In this document: positions 35,778 through 44,931 of the stretch, piece after piece
How the letters are laid out: every line of letters starts with the position of its first letter
How positions within the stretch are numbered: position 1 is the stretch's first letter
Source of the DNA: Kordia algicida OT-1
GTDB lineage: Bacteria > Bacteroidota > Bacteroidia > Flavobacteriales > Flavobacteriaceae
Length of the DNA: 64,000 bases
Direction: 5' to 3'
Assembly: GCF_000154725.1 (NCBI RefSeq)
Contig: NZ_DS544873.1
Coordinates: 3,299,397 to 3,363,396 of the forward strand
The notes under the pieces: model-generated
Database searches by the model: none
Told to the model about the DNA's origin: nothing
The model's input: the letters and a program-made list of their open reading frames with translations, nothing else
Position numbers and translations under genes: made by a program

Positions 35778-36782
35778 ATGGCGAAACAAAATCAAACCTT
35801 AGGAGAATTTATTATTGAAAACCAATCAGAGTTTAAATATTCTTCTGGAGAGCTTTCACGATTAATTAATTCTATCCGATTGGCAGCAAAAGTTGTAAAT
35901 CACGAAGTAAATAAAGCTGGATTGGTTGATATTATTGGTGCTGCTGGCGAAACAAATATACAAGGAGAAGATCAGCAAAAGCTGGACGTGTATGCAAATG
36001 ACAAGTTTATTCAAACTTTAACGAATAGAAATATTGTTTGCGGAATTGGTTCTGAAGAAAATGATGATTTTATTGCTATTAATAGTATTGACGAGAACAA
36101 TCAGAATAAATATGTGGTTTTGATGGATCCACTAGATGGTTCTTCAAATATTGATGTAAATGTTTCTGTAGGAACTATTTTTTCTGTGTACCGAAGAATT
36201 ACGCCTGTAGGAACGCCTGTAACCATTGAAGATTTTCTGCAAAAAGGAGATGCACAAGTTGCCGCAGGTTATGTAATTTATGGAACATCTACCATGCTCG
36301 TCTACACCACAGGACATGGCGTGAATGGCTTTACACTGAATCCTGCTATTGGAACATTTTATTTATCGCATCCCAATATGCAATTTCCAGAAACGGGACA
36401 TATTTACTCCATTAATGAAGGGAATTATGCGCACTTTCCACAAGGCGTAAAAAATTATATTAAATATTGTCAGGAAGACGAAGAAGACCGACCGTATACT
36501 TCGCGTTATATTGGTTCGTTGGTTTCAGATTTTCACCGAAACTTAATTAAAGGCGGAATTTATATTTACCCACAAACTGCCAAAGCACCAAACGGAAAAC
36601 TGCGTTTGTTATACGAATGCAATCCAATGGCATTTTTAGCAGAACAAGCAAACGGATTGGCTACAGATGGTTTTCAGCGCATTATGGATATTAAGCCAAC
36701 AGAACTACACCAACGTGTTCCAATTTTCTGCGGAAGTCGTAAAATGGTTGAAAAAGCCAAGGAGTTTATGAAGAACGCATAG
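35778..36782 (+). CDS. fbp: Fructose-1,6-bisphosphatase, class I
   Basis: 334 residues. Hydrolyses fructose-1,6-bisphosphate in gluconeogenesis. The metal-binding signature [16 protein letters not shown] is present, along with GSEENDDF, the substrate-site [17 protein letters not shown] and [17 protein letters not shown]. Full length. The signalling cassette downstream is separated by a promoter/operator-like palindrome. Confidence 0.97.
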   Translation: MAKQNQTLGEFIIENQSEFKYSSGELSRLINSIRLAAKVVNHEVNKAGLVDIIGAAGETNIQGEDQQKLDVYANDKFIQTLTNRNIVCGIGSEENDDFIAINSIDENNQNKYVVLMDPLDGSSNIDVNVSVGTIFSVYRRITPVGTPVTIEDFLQKGDAQVAAGYVIYGTSTMLVYTTGHGVNGFTLNPAIGTFYLSHPNMQFPETGHIYSINEGNYAHFPQGVKNYIKYCQEDEEDRPYTSRYIGSLVSDFHRNLIKGGIYIYPQTAKAPNGKLRLLYECNPMAFLAEQANGLATDGFQRIMDIKPTELHQRVPIFCGSRKMVEKAKEFMKNA

Positions 36783-36791
36783 GAAAAGTAC

Positions 36792-36799
36792 TAACTTTG
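36792..36799 (+). promoter_or_regulatory. Possible upstream -7 box for the GTPase cassette
   Basis: TAACTTTG lies ten bases after the fbp stop and 52 bases before the coiled-coil gene's ATG. It is one of two candidate -7 boxes here; the other, TACATTTG (36811-36818), lies within the palindrome. Confidence 0.35.
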
Positions 36800-36805
36800 T
36801 CAAAA

Positions 36806-36827
36806 ATTGTTACATTTGTGTAACAAT
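36806..36827 (+). promoter_or_regulatory. Perfect palindrome overlapping a -7 box (putative operator)
   Basis: Arms ATTGTTACA and TGTAACAAT are perfect complements around TTTG. The sequence TACATTTG (36811-36818), a match to TAnnTTTG, lies inside it. No T run follows, so it is unlikely to be an fbp terminator. A repressor bound here would block the promoter of the downstream four-gene cassette. Confidence 0.5.
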
Positions 36828-36851
36828 CCTAGAATAATAAAATACTTCTAC

Positions 36852-37220
36852 ATGGCAACAAAAGGTAAAAGTACCAACGATGCTGAACAAGCAAATCCAA
36901 ATATCTCTGATCCGTCTACGAAGATTGAAGCGATAAAGAATTTAATTTTTGGGGAAAATATCCAAGAATATAATTCTGAATTTGACAATATCAAAAATGA
37001 CATTCTTGCCAAAAAGAAGGCGCTGGAAAACTTGATTGAAGAAGTTCGCTCTGAACTGATTCAAAATATTGACAATCTTAGTACAGACTTAAATATTCGT
37101 ATCACAGAACTGGAAACTAATATTGAAAATAAACTAGACGATTTAGACGAGAAAAAAGTAGATCGCAGACAGTTGGGACAATTATTAGTAAGTCTTGGCG
37201 AAAAAATAGGAAAAGAGTAA
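36852..37220 (+). CDS. Coiled-coil protein, first gene of the GTPase cassette
   Basis: 122 residues from the ATG giving MATKGKSTNDAEQ; the longer frame back to 36807 would start within the palindrome. The N-terminal 35 residues are polar, and the rest (about 45-115) is a highly charged helix with repeated KKALENLIEEVR and ELETNIENKLDDLDEKK heptads, predicted to form a coiled coil. No membrane segment or signal peptide. No family recognised. It ends 28 bases before the next gene, so it may be a scaffold for the GTPase module; this rests on position only. Confidence 0.65.
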   Translation: MATKGKSTNDAEQANPNISDPSTKIEAIKNLIFGENIQEYNSEFDNIKNDILAKKKALENLIEEVRSELIQNIDNLSTDLNIRITELETNIENKLDDLDEKKVDRRQLGQLLVSLGEKIGKE

Positions 37221-37248
37221 CACCTACCATACATTCTTATGTGTATTT

Positions 37249-38082
37249 ATGACGGAAGCTGATAAATTAGCGTTATTAAAAGATTTATTACTCACGGATG
37301 ATCGTGCGTATGCAGAATCGATACACACTAAAATTAAGGCGCTTGAAGACTTAGTACACAAGCAACAAAAGCTTTCAAAAAAGGTAAATCCTATTATTGA
37401 TGAAAAGCTTGAAGAATTTACAGAACAAATTCCCGAAACCCTCGGACCTACCATTACCGAAGCACTTGCAGAACAAATTAAAAACTCTAAAGATCAAGTG
37501 GTAGAAGCATTGTACCCAATTATGGGGAAAATGATTAAAAAATATATTGCGCAGGAAATTAGCTTGCTTACCGAACGTATCAACAAACAATTGGAAGATA
37601 GTTTCTCGGCAAATAGCTGGAAACGAAAATTTAAATCGTGGTTTGGCGGCGTAAAAGAGGAAGAATTATTGTTGAGTGAGTTGCGATCTATTTCAAAAGT
37701 AGAGCAAGTTTTGGTCATTGAAAAAAATTCGGGCATGCTTATCGGGCAATATGCCACAACAGAAACAATTGATAAGGATATGATTTCTGGAATGCTTACT
37801 GCCATTAAAAGTTTTGTGGAAGATGCTTTTAATGAAAAGAGTCAAAATTTAGAATTGATCGAGTACGAATTGTATCATATTCATATTCAGAGCTTTGTAT
37901 CTTTTTACGTGGCAGTTGCTATTTCTGGGGAATATAATCTTATATTTAAGAACAAATTACAAGATATAATCTTTAATTTTACCGAGAACTTCTTAAATTT
38001 ATTTAATGATTTAAGTGAAATTAAAGAAGCAGATATTACTAACGAATTAGAATTCTACTTTAGTACGAATGAAAACCTCTAA
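37249..38082 (+). CDS. Helical protein with possible roadblock/longin-like domain
   Basis: 277 residues, cytosolic. The first half (about 1-120) is amphipathic helix (KALEDLVHKQQKLSKKV, GKMIKKYIAQEISLLTERI). A linker follows with FKSWFGGVKEEELLLSEL. The second half (about 145-245) alternates strands and helices: KVEQVLVIEKNSGMLIGQY and GMLTAIKSFVEDAF are reminiscent of roadblock/LC7 or longin domains, which in bacteria (MglB) act as GAPs or platforms for small GTPases. That assignment is an inference from pattern, not a firm homology. It overlaps the GTPase gene by 14 bases. Confidence 0.6.
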   Translation: MTEADKLALLKDLLLTDDRAYAESIHTKIKALEDLVHKQQKLSKKVNPIIDEKLEEFTEQIPETLGPTITEALAEQIKNSKDQVVEALYPIMGKMIKKYIAQEISLLTERINKQLEDSFSANSWKRKFKSWFGGVKEEELLLSELRSISKVEQVLVIEKNSGMLIGQYATTETIDKDMISGMLTAIKSFVEDAFNEKSQNLELIEYELYHIHIQSFVSFYVAVAISGEYNLIFKNKLQDIIFNFTENFLNLFNDLSEIKEADITNELEFYFSTNENL

Positions 38083-38560
38083 AAAAATAATCTTACTTGG
38101 GCACTTTGGTGTTGGAAAGTCTTCGTTGATTCGACAGTTTGTTGAAAACACATTTACAAACGATTACAAAGTAACTATTGGAGTTCACATCTTAAAAAAA
38201 GAAGTGGAACTTGCTCCTGAAGAAAAGATTTCACTCATTATTTGGGATTTGGAAGGATATGATGATATCAAAAAAACAAGAGCTTCTTATTTATTAGGAA
38301 CGCACGGCTTTATTTATGTGTTTGATGTAACACGCCCTGCAACTTTTGAAAACCTAGAAAACGATATTACTTACTTAACCAATCAATATGCCAACACACC
38401 TTTAAAAGTAGTTGGTAACAAAGCAGACTTAGTTACGAAAAGCTATTTAAAAGAAAACAAAGATACTTTTGGAGTTGCACCAGACTTTTTTACAAGTGCT
38501 AAAACAGGCGATAAAGTAGACGATTTGTTTATTACCTTAGCTAAAGAACTCGTGAAATAA
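38069..38560 (+). CDS. Rab/Ras-like small GTPase
   Basis: 163 residues, a single GTPase domain. G1 GHFGVGKSS (11-19), G2 threonine in KVTIGVHIL (T36, the Rab-like TIGV), G3 WDLEGYDD (59-66), G4 NKAD (117-120) and G5 SAK (143-145) are all present. The position of the Ras catalytic glutamine (DTAGQ) is tyrosine here (DLEGY), so hydrolysis probably depends on a partner. There is no C-terminal lipidation cysteine. It overlaps the upstream gene by 14 bases, and the hybrid kinase follows after five bases, so the proteins most likely work together. It belongs to the prokaryotic Ras-like (Rup/MglA-related) superfamily. Confidence 0.88.
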   Translation: MKTSKKIILLGHFGVGKSSLIRQFVENTFTNDYKVTIGVHILKKEVELAPEEKISLIIWDLEGYDDIKKTRASYLLGTHGFIYVFDVTRPATFENLENDITYLTNQYANTPLKVVGNKADLVTKSYLKENKDTFGVAPDFFTSAKTGDKVDDLFITLAKELVK

Positions 38561-38565
38561 TTACT

Positions 38566-40098
38566 ATGCTAGAAACATATAGAGGAACTTATTTTCATCC
38601 AAGAACTCAGTTTATAACCATAGACGAATCTGGAAATGTATTGGAAAGTGATAATGTTTTATTTTCACTTAAAAAAGGCGATGATATAAGTGTGGTAAGT
38701 CCATTTTTTGAAGGACTTTCTAGCTATTTTGATGTTCAAGAAGATAACGATATTAAATTTACTTGTGTACATCTAGAAAGTAGCGATCAGAAAGAATATA
38801 CTTGCGATATCGAATTTAAAACCTTCGCTAAAAATCAACCGACACTCATCATTATTCACGACTTTTCCGATCATTATAAATATTATCAGGAAGTTGCGCA
38901 AAGCAGAAATGAATCGGTGATTAATTCGCAAATTCTTGAACTCAAAAACAAATATCTTAAAGAAAAAGAAGATTTTAAAAATACCTTTATTGCAAATTTT
39001 AGTCATGAATTACGCAATCCGTTAACTGGCGTGACGGCGTTTTGTTCTGTTTTGGAGAAAACGAGTATGACGACAGAACAACAAGATTATGTAGAGGTTA
39101 TTAAATCTTCTGCAGATCATTTGAAAAATATGATTGGCGACATCTTAGAAATGTCGAAAATTGAAGTTGGAAAACTTACTATTGAAGAAGAATTATTCAA
39201 CTTTCATGAGCTGGTGGAAATGCTAGAATTTACCTATAGTGTAAAAGCAAAGCAAAAAAACATCGAATTTGAAGTTGATTTCGACGAGAAAATTCCAAAA
39301 TACATTGAAAGCGACAAAACACGTATCAAACAGATTTTTGAAAACCTGATTGAAAATGCTTTCAAATTTACCTCAACAGGAAAAGTAACACTCTCTATTC
39401 ACGAAAATCAACGCAGAGCACGAAAAGTAAACCTAAACATCAGCGTAAAAGATACAGGAATCGGAATTCCGCCTGAAAAGTTAGACATTATTTTCAATAG
39501 TTTTACCCAACTTAACAATTCTCAAAAATATTCAGGCACAGGACTTGGCTTATCTATCGTAAAAGGATTGGTAGACTTAATGGATGGAAAAATTACTGTA
39601 GAAAGTGAAGAAAAAGTAGGTTCAACTTTCAAGATGAATATTAATTTCAAATATCCAATCAATCAAAAAAATACATCTTTAGAAAAGAAGTCTGATGTTG
39701 AAAACAAAAACTTTTTATCAAAAGAAAAATACAATATTTTACTTGCGGAAGATTCTGAACTCGCGCAAATGGCAGTACTAAAAATTTTGGCGCAAGAAGG
39801 GCATTTCTTCCTAGATATTATCAGTAATGGTGAAGACGTTATTGAAAGTATGATTCACAATGAATACGACTTGATTTTGATGGACATTCGCATGCCTGGA
39901 ACACCTGGAGACGAGTTAACAAAAATGATTCGATCGCTTCCAGTACAAAACTGCAAAACCATTCCAATCTTAGCATTAACGGCCAATTTATACGATGACG
40001 ACAAAAAACGTTACAAAAAAATGGGCATGAATGATATCATTGAAAAACCTTTTGATGAAAAAACATTGTTGAAGAAGATTTATAAACATTTGAAATAA
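38566..40098 (+). CDS. Hybrid sensor histidine kinase with receiver domain
   Basis: 510 residues, no membrane segment, thus cytosolic. A PAS-like N-terminal domain (about 8-105) is followed by a coiled linker, a HisKA domain with the phospho-accepting H147 in NFSHELRNPLTG, and a HATPase domain (NLIENAFKF, DTGIGIPPEKL, GTGLGLSIVKGL). A C-terminal receiver domain (about 390-508) has the phospho-accepting D440 in LILMDIRMPG and acidic residues in LLAEDSE. No output domain is fused or adjacent. It follows the GTPase gene by five bases; a direct GTPase-to-kinase signal is the likely reason for the pairing. Confidence 0.9.
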   Translation: MLETYRGTYFHPRTQFITIDESGNVLESDNVLFSLKKGDDISVVSPFFEGLSSYFDVQEDNDIKFTCVHLESSDQKEYTCDIEFKTFAKNQPTLIIIHDFSDHYKYYQEVAQSRNESVINSQILELKNKYLKEKEDFKNTFIANFSHELRNPLTGVTAFCSVLEKTSMTTEQQDYVEVIKSSADHLKNMIGDILEMSKIEVGKLTIEEELFNFHELVEMLEFTYSVKAKQKNIEFEVDFDEKIPKYIESDKTRIKQIFENLIENAFKFTSTGKVTLSIHENQRRARKVNLNISVKDTGIGIPPEKLDIIFNSFTQLNNSQKYSGTGLGLSIVKGLVDLMDGKITVESEEKVGSTFKMNINFKYPINQKNTSLEKKSDVENKNFLSKEKYNILLAEDSELAQMAVLKILAQEGHFFLDIISNGEDVIESMIHNEYDLILMDIRMPGTPGDELTKMIRSLPVQNCKTIPILALTANLYDDDKKRYKKMGMNDIIEKPFDEKTLLKKIYKHLK

Positions 40099-40141
40099 AA
40101 TAGCGTTCAATTCGTTTTTTTACACAGAATCCGTTTTACAC

Positions 40142-40933
40142 ATGTCTGTGAAAAAAATATTTGCACTCATTCTTCTCTTTTCCTTTGGAATAAACGCTTG
40201 TTTTGCCCAATTTTCAACGAAAATCAAAGAAATTTTAGACCGTAAAAATTTTTCTGAATTTGAAAATTTCTATAAAAACGAACTCCTTAATGAAAGCAGT
40301 CCGCGTATATATACATTTATGCTACGCGACATTACACACCATACGCAAGAAGGTATATTTGTCTTTGAAAAATATGAAACAGATCCAAAGAACCCAAGTA
40401 TTGCCTCGGTTACGACTTATAGAGTTCGATTGCTTACATACCAACAAAACATAATCTTTTACGAGTTATCTAAAAAACTAAATAAAAGAATTGGTGGCAA
40501 TTGGGAACCATATTACGATATCATTGCACACTATAAAAATTATACCGCGTACCGAGAATTTCAACACGATTTTAAAAATATCTTTCAGACGAATCTTAAC
40601 GAAAAAGAACTTTTTGAACTTCGTTATATTTATGGTGAAAAATGTAGTATTGTTGGAATTGATCCGATTGAAAAAACCAAAATGAAAGCATGGGTAAAAA
40701 AAGGCAATAAAACTAAAATACGAAATTGGTTAACTGCGACCAATACAGAAAAACAACTCTACGCATTTGAAGGCTTGCTACAATTAAAAAAAGCAGGAAT
40801 ATCATTGACAAAGCAAGAAGAAAAAATGATGAATTTTGTTGCCAACAAAAACGGAATGGTACAAACGTGTGCCGGTTGTAGCTATACTACAGAAGGAATT
40901 CAGGAAGTAATACACAGAATTCAATCCGAATAA
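40142..40933 (+). CDS. Secreted protein of unknown function
   Basis: 263 residues, signal peptide about 1-23 (NACFAQF). The body is mixed alpha/beta with RYIYGEKCSIVGIDPIEK and a C-terminal CAGCSYT segment containing a CxxC pair. No family recognised. It lies 43 bases after the hybrid kinase and may be co-transcribed; a bidirectional hairpin follows. Confidence 0.6.
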   Translation: MSVKKIFALILLFSFGINACFAQFSTKIKEILDRKNFSEFENFYKNELLNESSPRIYTFMLRDITHHTQEGIFVFEKYETDPKNPSIASVTTYRVRLLTYQQNIIFYELSKKLNKRIGGNWEPYYDIIAHYKNYTAYREFQHDFKNIFQTNLNEKELFELRYIYGEKCSIVGIDPIEKTKMKAWVKKGNKTKIRNWLTATNTEKQLYAFEGLLQLKKAGISLTKQEEKMMNFVANKNGMVQTCAGCSYTTEGIQEVIHRIQSE

Positions 40934-40945
40934 ATAGTACAAAAA

Positions 40946-40969
40946 AAAACCAAGCAATAACTCGGTTTT
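40946..40969. terminator. Bidirectional terminator
   Basis: AAAACCAAG and CTCGGTTTT form a nine-pair stem with one G-U pair and a six-base loop between convergent genes, with A and T runs outside. Confidence 0.7.
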
Positions 40970-40992
40970 CAATATTAACAACTCGTTATTTA

Positions 40993-41424
40993 CTAACGAT
41001 TCATATTTTTAATTTCATCTTTAAAATCTTCAGAATCTACACCTTTGCTTACCAACATTAATGCTTTGTGTACCACATACGCTACGTTTTCTGGAGAAAA
41101 TCCTAAACCAATTCCCAAACGCTCTAACATAACTGTTTGCTTTGGTCCTAAATCGTGATCTGCATATACCATACGTGTCAAATCATACAAACGATCCAAA
41201 CGTTCATTGTACATTGTTGGCGGATTTACAGGATGCGATTTGTAATCTTTTAAAATTTCTTTATAATCACTTTCAGAGATATCTAAATTTCTAGCCATTC
41301 TGTCTAAAAATGCTTTCTCCTCATCTGTAATAACACCATCACTCATTGCCACACGAACAATTGCAGCAAAATGATCTTGATTTCTTTCGCGAAATCCACT
41401 TGAATATAAATCTGATATAGACAT
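40993..41424 (-). CDS. TerB-like protein
   Basis: 143 residues, all-helical. It has the TerB-type acidic motif MSDGVITDEEKAFLDRMA (residues about 28-45) and a repeated second half, VYADHDLGPKQTVMLERLG. TerB-fold proteins bind metal ions and are found in tellurite-resistance and stress systems; no other ter gene is nearby, so a tellurite role is not implied. Single gene, divergent from mfd. Confidence 0.75.
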   Translation of the reverse strand: MSISDLYSSGFRERNQDHFAAIVRVAMSDGVITDEEKAFLDRMARNLDISESDYKEILKDYKSHPVNPPTMYNERLDRLYDLTRMVYADHDLGPKQTVMLERLGIGLGFSPENVAYVVHKALMLVSKGVDSEDFKDEIKNMNR

Positions 41425-41443
41425 TTCTTAATTTTTAGTACTG

Positions 41444-41451
41444 CAAATATA
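41444..41451 (-). promoter_or_regulatory. -7 promoter box for the TerB-like gene
   Basis: TATATTTG on the minus strand, 19 bases before the ATG at 41424. Confidence 0.5.
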
Positions 41452-41517
41452 AATAATCTATCGTCTTTTTATGCAAAATTTTAGCCTGATTTTCTACAGA
41501 TTATAATGTCTGCATAG

Positions 41518-41525
41518 TATATTTG
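41518..41525 (+). promoter_or_regulatory. -7 promoter box for mfd
   Basis: TATATTTG ends 19 bases before the GTG start of mfd, in the 120-base divergent region shared with the TerB-like gene. Confidence 0.5.
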
Positions 41526-41544
41526 TATCTAAATTTTTTCAGCC

Positions 41545-44500
41545 GTGAGTATATCTAAAATCTCGCAACATTTTTCACAATCTCCTGAACTCAGGAAATT
41601 GGGGCAAGCTATTGCCAAAAATCAAGAAAAAGTACACGCAAAAGGTCTTACAGGATCAAGTTTATCGTTTGTCATTTCAGAAACCTACAAGCAAAGTGAC
41701 ATGCCTTTTCTTTTTATTTTGAATGATAAAGAAGAAGCCGCATATTACTTAAACGACTTAGAATATTTACTCAATGACAAAGATGTGCTTTTTTATCCTG
41801 GAAGCTATCGTCGTCCGTACCAAATTGAAGAAACAGATAATGCCAATGTATTGCTTCGCGCGGAAGTGCTAAACCGTATCAATTCGCGAAAAAAACCTTC
41901 GTTGATTGTTACCTATCCTGATGCGCTTTTTGAAAAAGTAGTTACCCGAAAAGAACTGGAAAAAAATACACTCAAAATTTCGTTGAACGATAAACTTTCT
42001 ATCGATTTTGTAAACGAAACCTTGTTTGAATACAACTTCAATCGCGTAGATTTTGTCACAGAACCTGGCGAATTCTCGGTTCGTGGTGGAATTGTCGATG
42101 TCTATTCATTCTCAAATGACGAACCCTACCGAATTGAATTTTTTGGTGAAGAAGTAGATAGTTTACGAACGTTTGATGTGGAAACGCAACTTTCTACCGA
42201 AAAGGTGAAAAAAATTAGCATCATTCCAAATGTAGAAAATAAAGCGTTGCAAGAATCACGAGAAAGTTTTCTAAAATACATTCCAGGGAAAACGATCGTT
42301 TTTGCGAAAAATACCGAGTTACTCTTTGGGCGAATTGATAAATTATTTAGCAAAGCAAATGATGCTTTCGCAGAATTGTCTGAAGACATCAAGCACAATA
42401 CGCCAGAAGAATTATTCTGCACCAAAGCACTTTTACAACGTCAATTTTTAGACTATACGATTGTAGAATTGACACCAAATCCGTTGTTGAAAGCAGATTC
42501 TTTTATCGGATTTAATACCACACCACAACCATCTTTCAATCGCCAATTTGATTTACTGATTGAAGATTTAGACAAAAACCACGAAAAAGGTTATACCAAT
42601 TACATTACGTGTGTAAGCGAGCAACAAGCCAAACGTTTGAGTGATATTTTTAATGATGTTCAAGAAAAAGTACATTATGAAACCGTTGTGCTTCCACTCT
42701 ACCAAGGTTTTGCCGATCACGATCAGAAGATAATTTGTTACACCGATCACCAAATTTTTGAACGTTATCACAAGTTTCATCTAAAAAACGGATACGCCAA
42801 AAAACAAGCCATTACGCTAAAAGAATTGACCAATTTAGAAGTCGGCGATTATGTAACACATATCGATCATGGAATTGGAAAATTTGGTGGTTTAAAAAAG
42901 ATAGATGTCGAAGGAAAAAAGCAAGAAGCTATCAAACTAATTTACGGCGAACGCGATATTTTGTATTTGAGCATTCACTCATTACACAAAATTTCAAAAT
43001 TTAATGGTAAAGATGGAAAAGCACCAAAAATATACAAATTAGGTTCTGGCGCTTGGAAAAAACTCAAGCAAAAAACCAAAGCACGCGTAAAACATATTGC
43101 GTATAATTTGATTGAATTGTACGCCAAACGACGCATGCAAAAAGGAATTCAATACGGACCTGATACACATTTACAACACGAACTAGAAGCTTCTTTTATT
43201 TATGAAGATACGCCAGATCAATCGAAAGCAACACAAGATGTAAAAGCCGATATGGAAAGCGAACGACCAATGGACAGATTGGTATGTGGCGATGTTGGTT
43301 TCGGAAAAACAGAAGTTGCCATTCGTGCGGCATTTAAAGCTGTAGATAACGGAAAACAAGTTGCTATTTTAGTGCCGACGACTATTTTGGCGTTTCAGCA
43401 TTTTAAAACCTTTAGCGAACGCTTAAAAGAAATGCCGATTACGATTGATTATTTAAACCGTTTTCGAAGTACCAAACAGCGAAATGAAGTTTTAAAAGGT
43501 TTGGAAGATGGAAGTGTTGATATTGTGATTGGAACGCATCAACTCGTAAATAAAGCGGTAAAATTTAAAGATTTAGGGCTCTTAATTGTTGACGAAGAAC
43601 AAAAATTTGGCGTTGCCGTAAAAGATAAACTCAAAACCATCAAAGAAAATGTAGATACGCTCACGTTGACTGCAACTCCAATTCCGCGTACATTGCAATT
43701 TAGCTTGATGGCTGCCCGCGATTTATCAGTGATTACAACGCCGCCACCAAATCGTTATCCTATAGAAACACACGTTATTCGTTTTCAGGAAGAAACCATT
43801 CGTGATGCAGTGAGTTATGAAATTCAGCGTGGCGGACAAGTGTTTTTTATTCACAATCGTATTGAAAATATCAAAGAAGTTGCAGGAATGATTCAGCGTT
43901 TGGTACCAGATGCCAAAATTGGAATCGGTCACGGACAAATGGAAGGAAAGAAACTCGAAAAACTCATGTTGGCGTTTATGAATGGCGAATTTGATGTGTT
44001 GGTTTCTACGACAATTATTGAAAGTGGTTTGGACGTTCCGAATGCGAATACCATTTTTATTAATAATGCTAATAATTTCGGATTGAGTGATTTGCACCAA
44101 ATGCGCGGACGTGTAGGACGAAGCAATAAGAAAGCATTTTGCTATTTCATTACGCCGCCAGATTCTGTAATGACACAAGATGCCCGAAAACGAATTAATG
44201 CTTTGGTACAGTTTTCTACGCTTGGAAGCGGATTTAATATTGCGATGAAAGATTTGGAAATTCGCGGTGCGGGAGATTTATTAGGTGGCGAACAAAGCGG
44301 ATTTATCAACGAAATTGGTTTTGATACGTACCAAAAAATCCTCAATGAAACCATTGAAGAACTCAAGGAAAACGAGTTTAAAGAATTGTATGAAGAACAG
44401 GAAAGCAAGAAGGAAAAAGTATTTTTGAAGGAAACACAAATTGATACTGATTTTGAATTGCTGTTTCCAGATGCGTATATTAACACGGTTTCAGAACGTT

Positions 44501-44886
44501 TGGTATTGTATAATAAACTGAGTGAATTGAAAACGGAAGAAGATTTACAAACCTATGAAAATGAGCTTGTAGACCGTTTTGGACCGTTGCCAGAACCTGC
44601 TGTCGACTTACTAGATTCAGTACGTATTAAATGGTTGGCGACAAAGTTAGGTTTGGAAAAAATCATTATGAAAAAAGGAAAATTGGTTGGGTATTTTATT
44701 TCCGATCAGCAATCAGATTTTTACCAAAGTCCAAACTTTACTAAAGTATTACAGTTTGTACAGCAAAACCCAAGAGTTTGCAAAATGAAAGAAAAACAAA
44801 CCCGAAATGGTTTGCGCTTATTGCTTACTTTTGAACAAATTACTTCTGTAAAAAAAGCATTGAACGTATTAGAAAAAATTATATAA
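41545..44886 (+). CDS. mfd: Transcription-repair coupling factor Mfd
   Basis: 1113 residues. Removes RNA polymerase stalled at lesions and recruits UvrA. UvrB-homology region at the N-terminus (LNDKDVLFYPGSYRRPYQIEE), RNA-polymerase-interacting domain (LEVGDYVTHIDHGIGKFGG, about 430-500), helicase Walker A GDVGFGKTEVAIRAAF, DEEQ box IVDEEQKFGV, LTATPIPRTLQ, and the TRCF C-terminal domain. The start codon is GTG, giving SISKISQHFSQS. Single gene. Confidence 0.97.
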   Translation: MSISKISQHFSQSPELRKLGQAIAKNQEKVHAKGLTGSSLSFVISETYKQSDMPFLFILNDKEEAAYYLNDLEYLLNDKDVLFYPGSYRRPYQIEETDNANVLLRAEVLNRINSRKKPSLIVTYPDALFEKVVTRKELEKNTLKISLNDKLSIDFVNETLFEYNFNRVDFVTEPGEFSVRGGIVDVYSFSNDEPYRIEFFGEEVDSLRTFDVETQLSTEKVKKISIIPNVENKALQESRESFLKYIPGKTIVFAKNTELLFGRIDKLFSKANDAFAELSEDIKHNTPEELFCTKALLQRQFLDYTIVELTPNPLLKADSFIGFNTTPQPSFNRQFDLLIEDLDKNHEKGYTNYITCVSEQQAKRLSDIFNDVQEKVHYETVVLPLYQGFADHDQKIICYTDHQIFERYHKFHLKNGYAKKQAITLKELTNLEVGDYVTHIDHGIGKFGGLKKIDVEGKKQEAIKLIYGERDILYLSIHSLHKISKFNGKDGKAPKIYKLGSGAWKKLKQKTKARVKHIAYNLIELYAKRRMQKGIQYGPDTHLQHELEASFIYEDTPDQSKATQDVKADMESERPMDRLVCGDVGFGKTEVAIRAAFKAVDNGKQVAILVPTTILAFQHFKTFSERLKEMPITIDYLNRFRSTKQRNEVLKGLEDGSVDIVIGTHQLVNKAVKFKDLGLLIVDEEQKFGVAVKDKLKTIKENVDTLTLTATPIPRTLQFSLMAARDLSVITTPPPNRYPIETHVIRFQEETIRDAVSYEIQRGGQVFFIHNRIENIKEVAGMIQRLVPDAKIGIGHGQMEGKKLEKLMLAFMNGEFDVLVSTTIIESGLDVPNANTIFINNANNFGLSDLHQMRGRVGRSNKKAFCYFITPPDSVMTQDARKRINALVQFSTLGSGFNIAMKDLEIRGAGDLLGGEQSGFINEIGFDTYQKILNETIEELKENEFKELYEEQESKKEKVFLKETQIDTDFELLFPDAYINTVSERLVLYNKLSELKTEEDLQTYENELVDRFGPLPEPAVDLLDSVRIKWLATKLGLEKIIMKKGKLVGYFISDQQSDFYQSPNFTKVLQFVQQNPRVCKMKEKQTRNGLRLLLTFEQITSVKKALNVLEKII

Positions 44887-44931
44887 ATTGTTTTGGCTTA
44901 ATTATTGGATAGCTTTTAAAAAAACACCATT

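Noticed and set aside
36806-36827. Palindrome as the fbp terminator
   Set aside because: No T run follows and it contains a -7 box; an operator reading fits better.
40993-41424. Tellurite-resistance system
   Set aside because: Only a lone TerB-like gene is present without terA, terC, terD or terZ partners.
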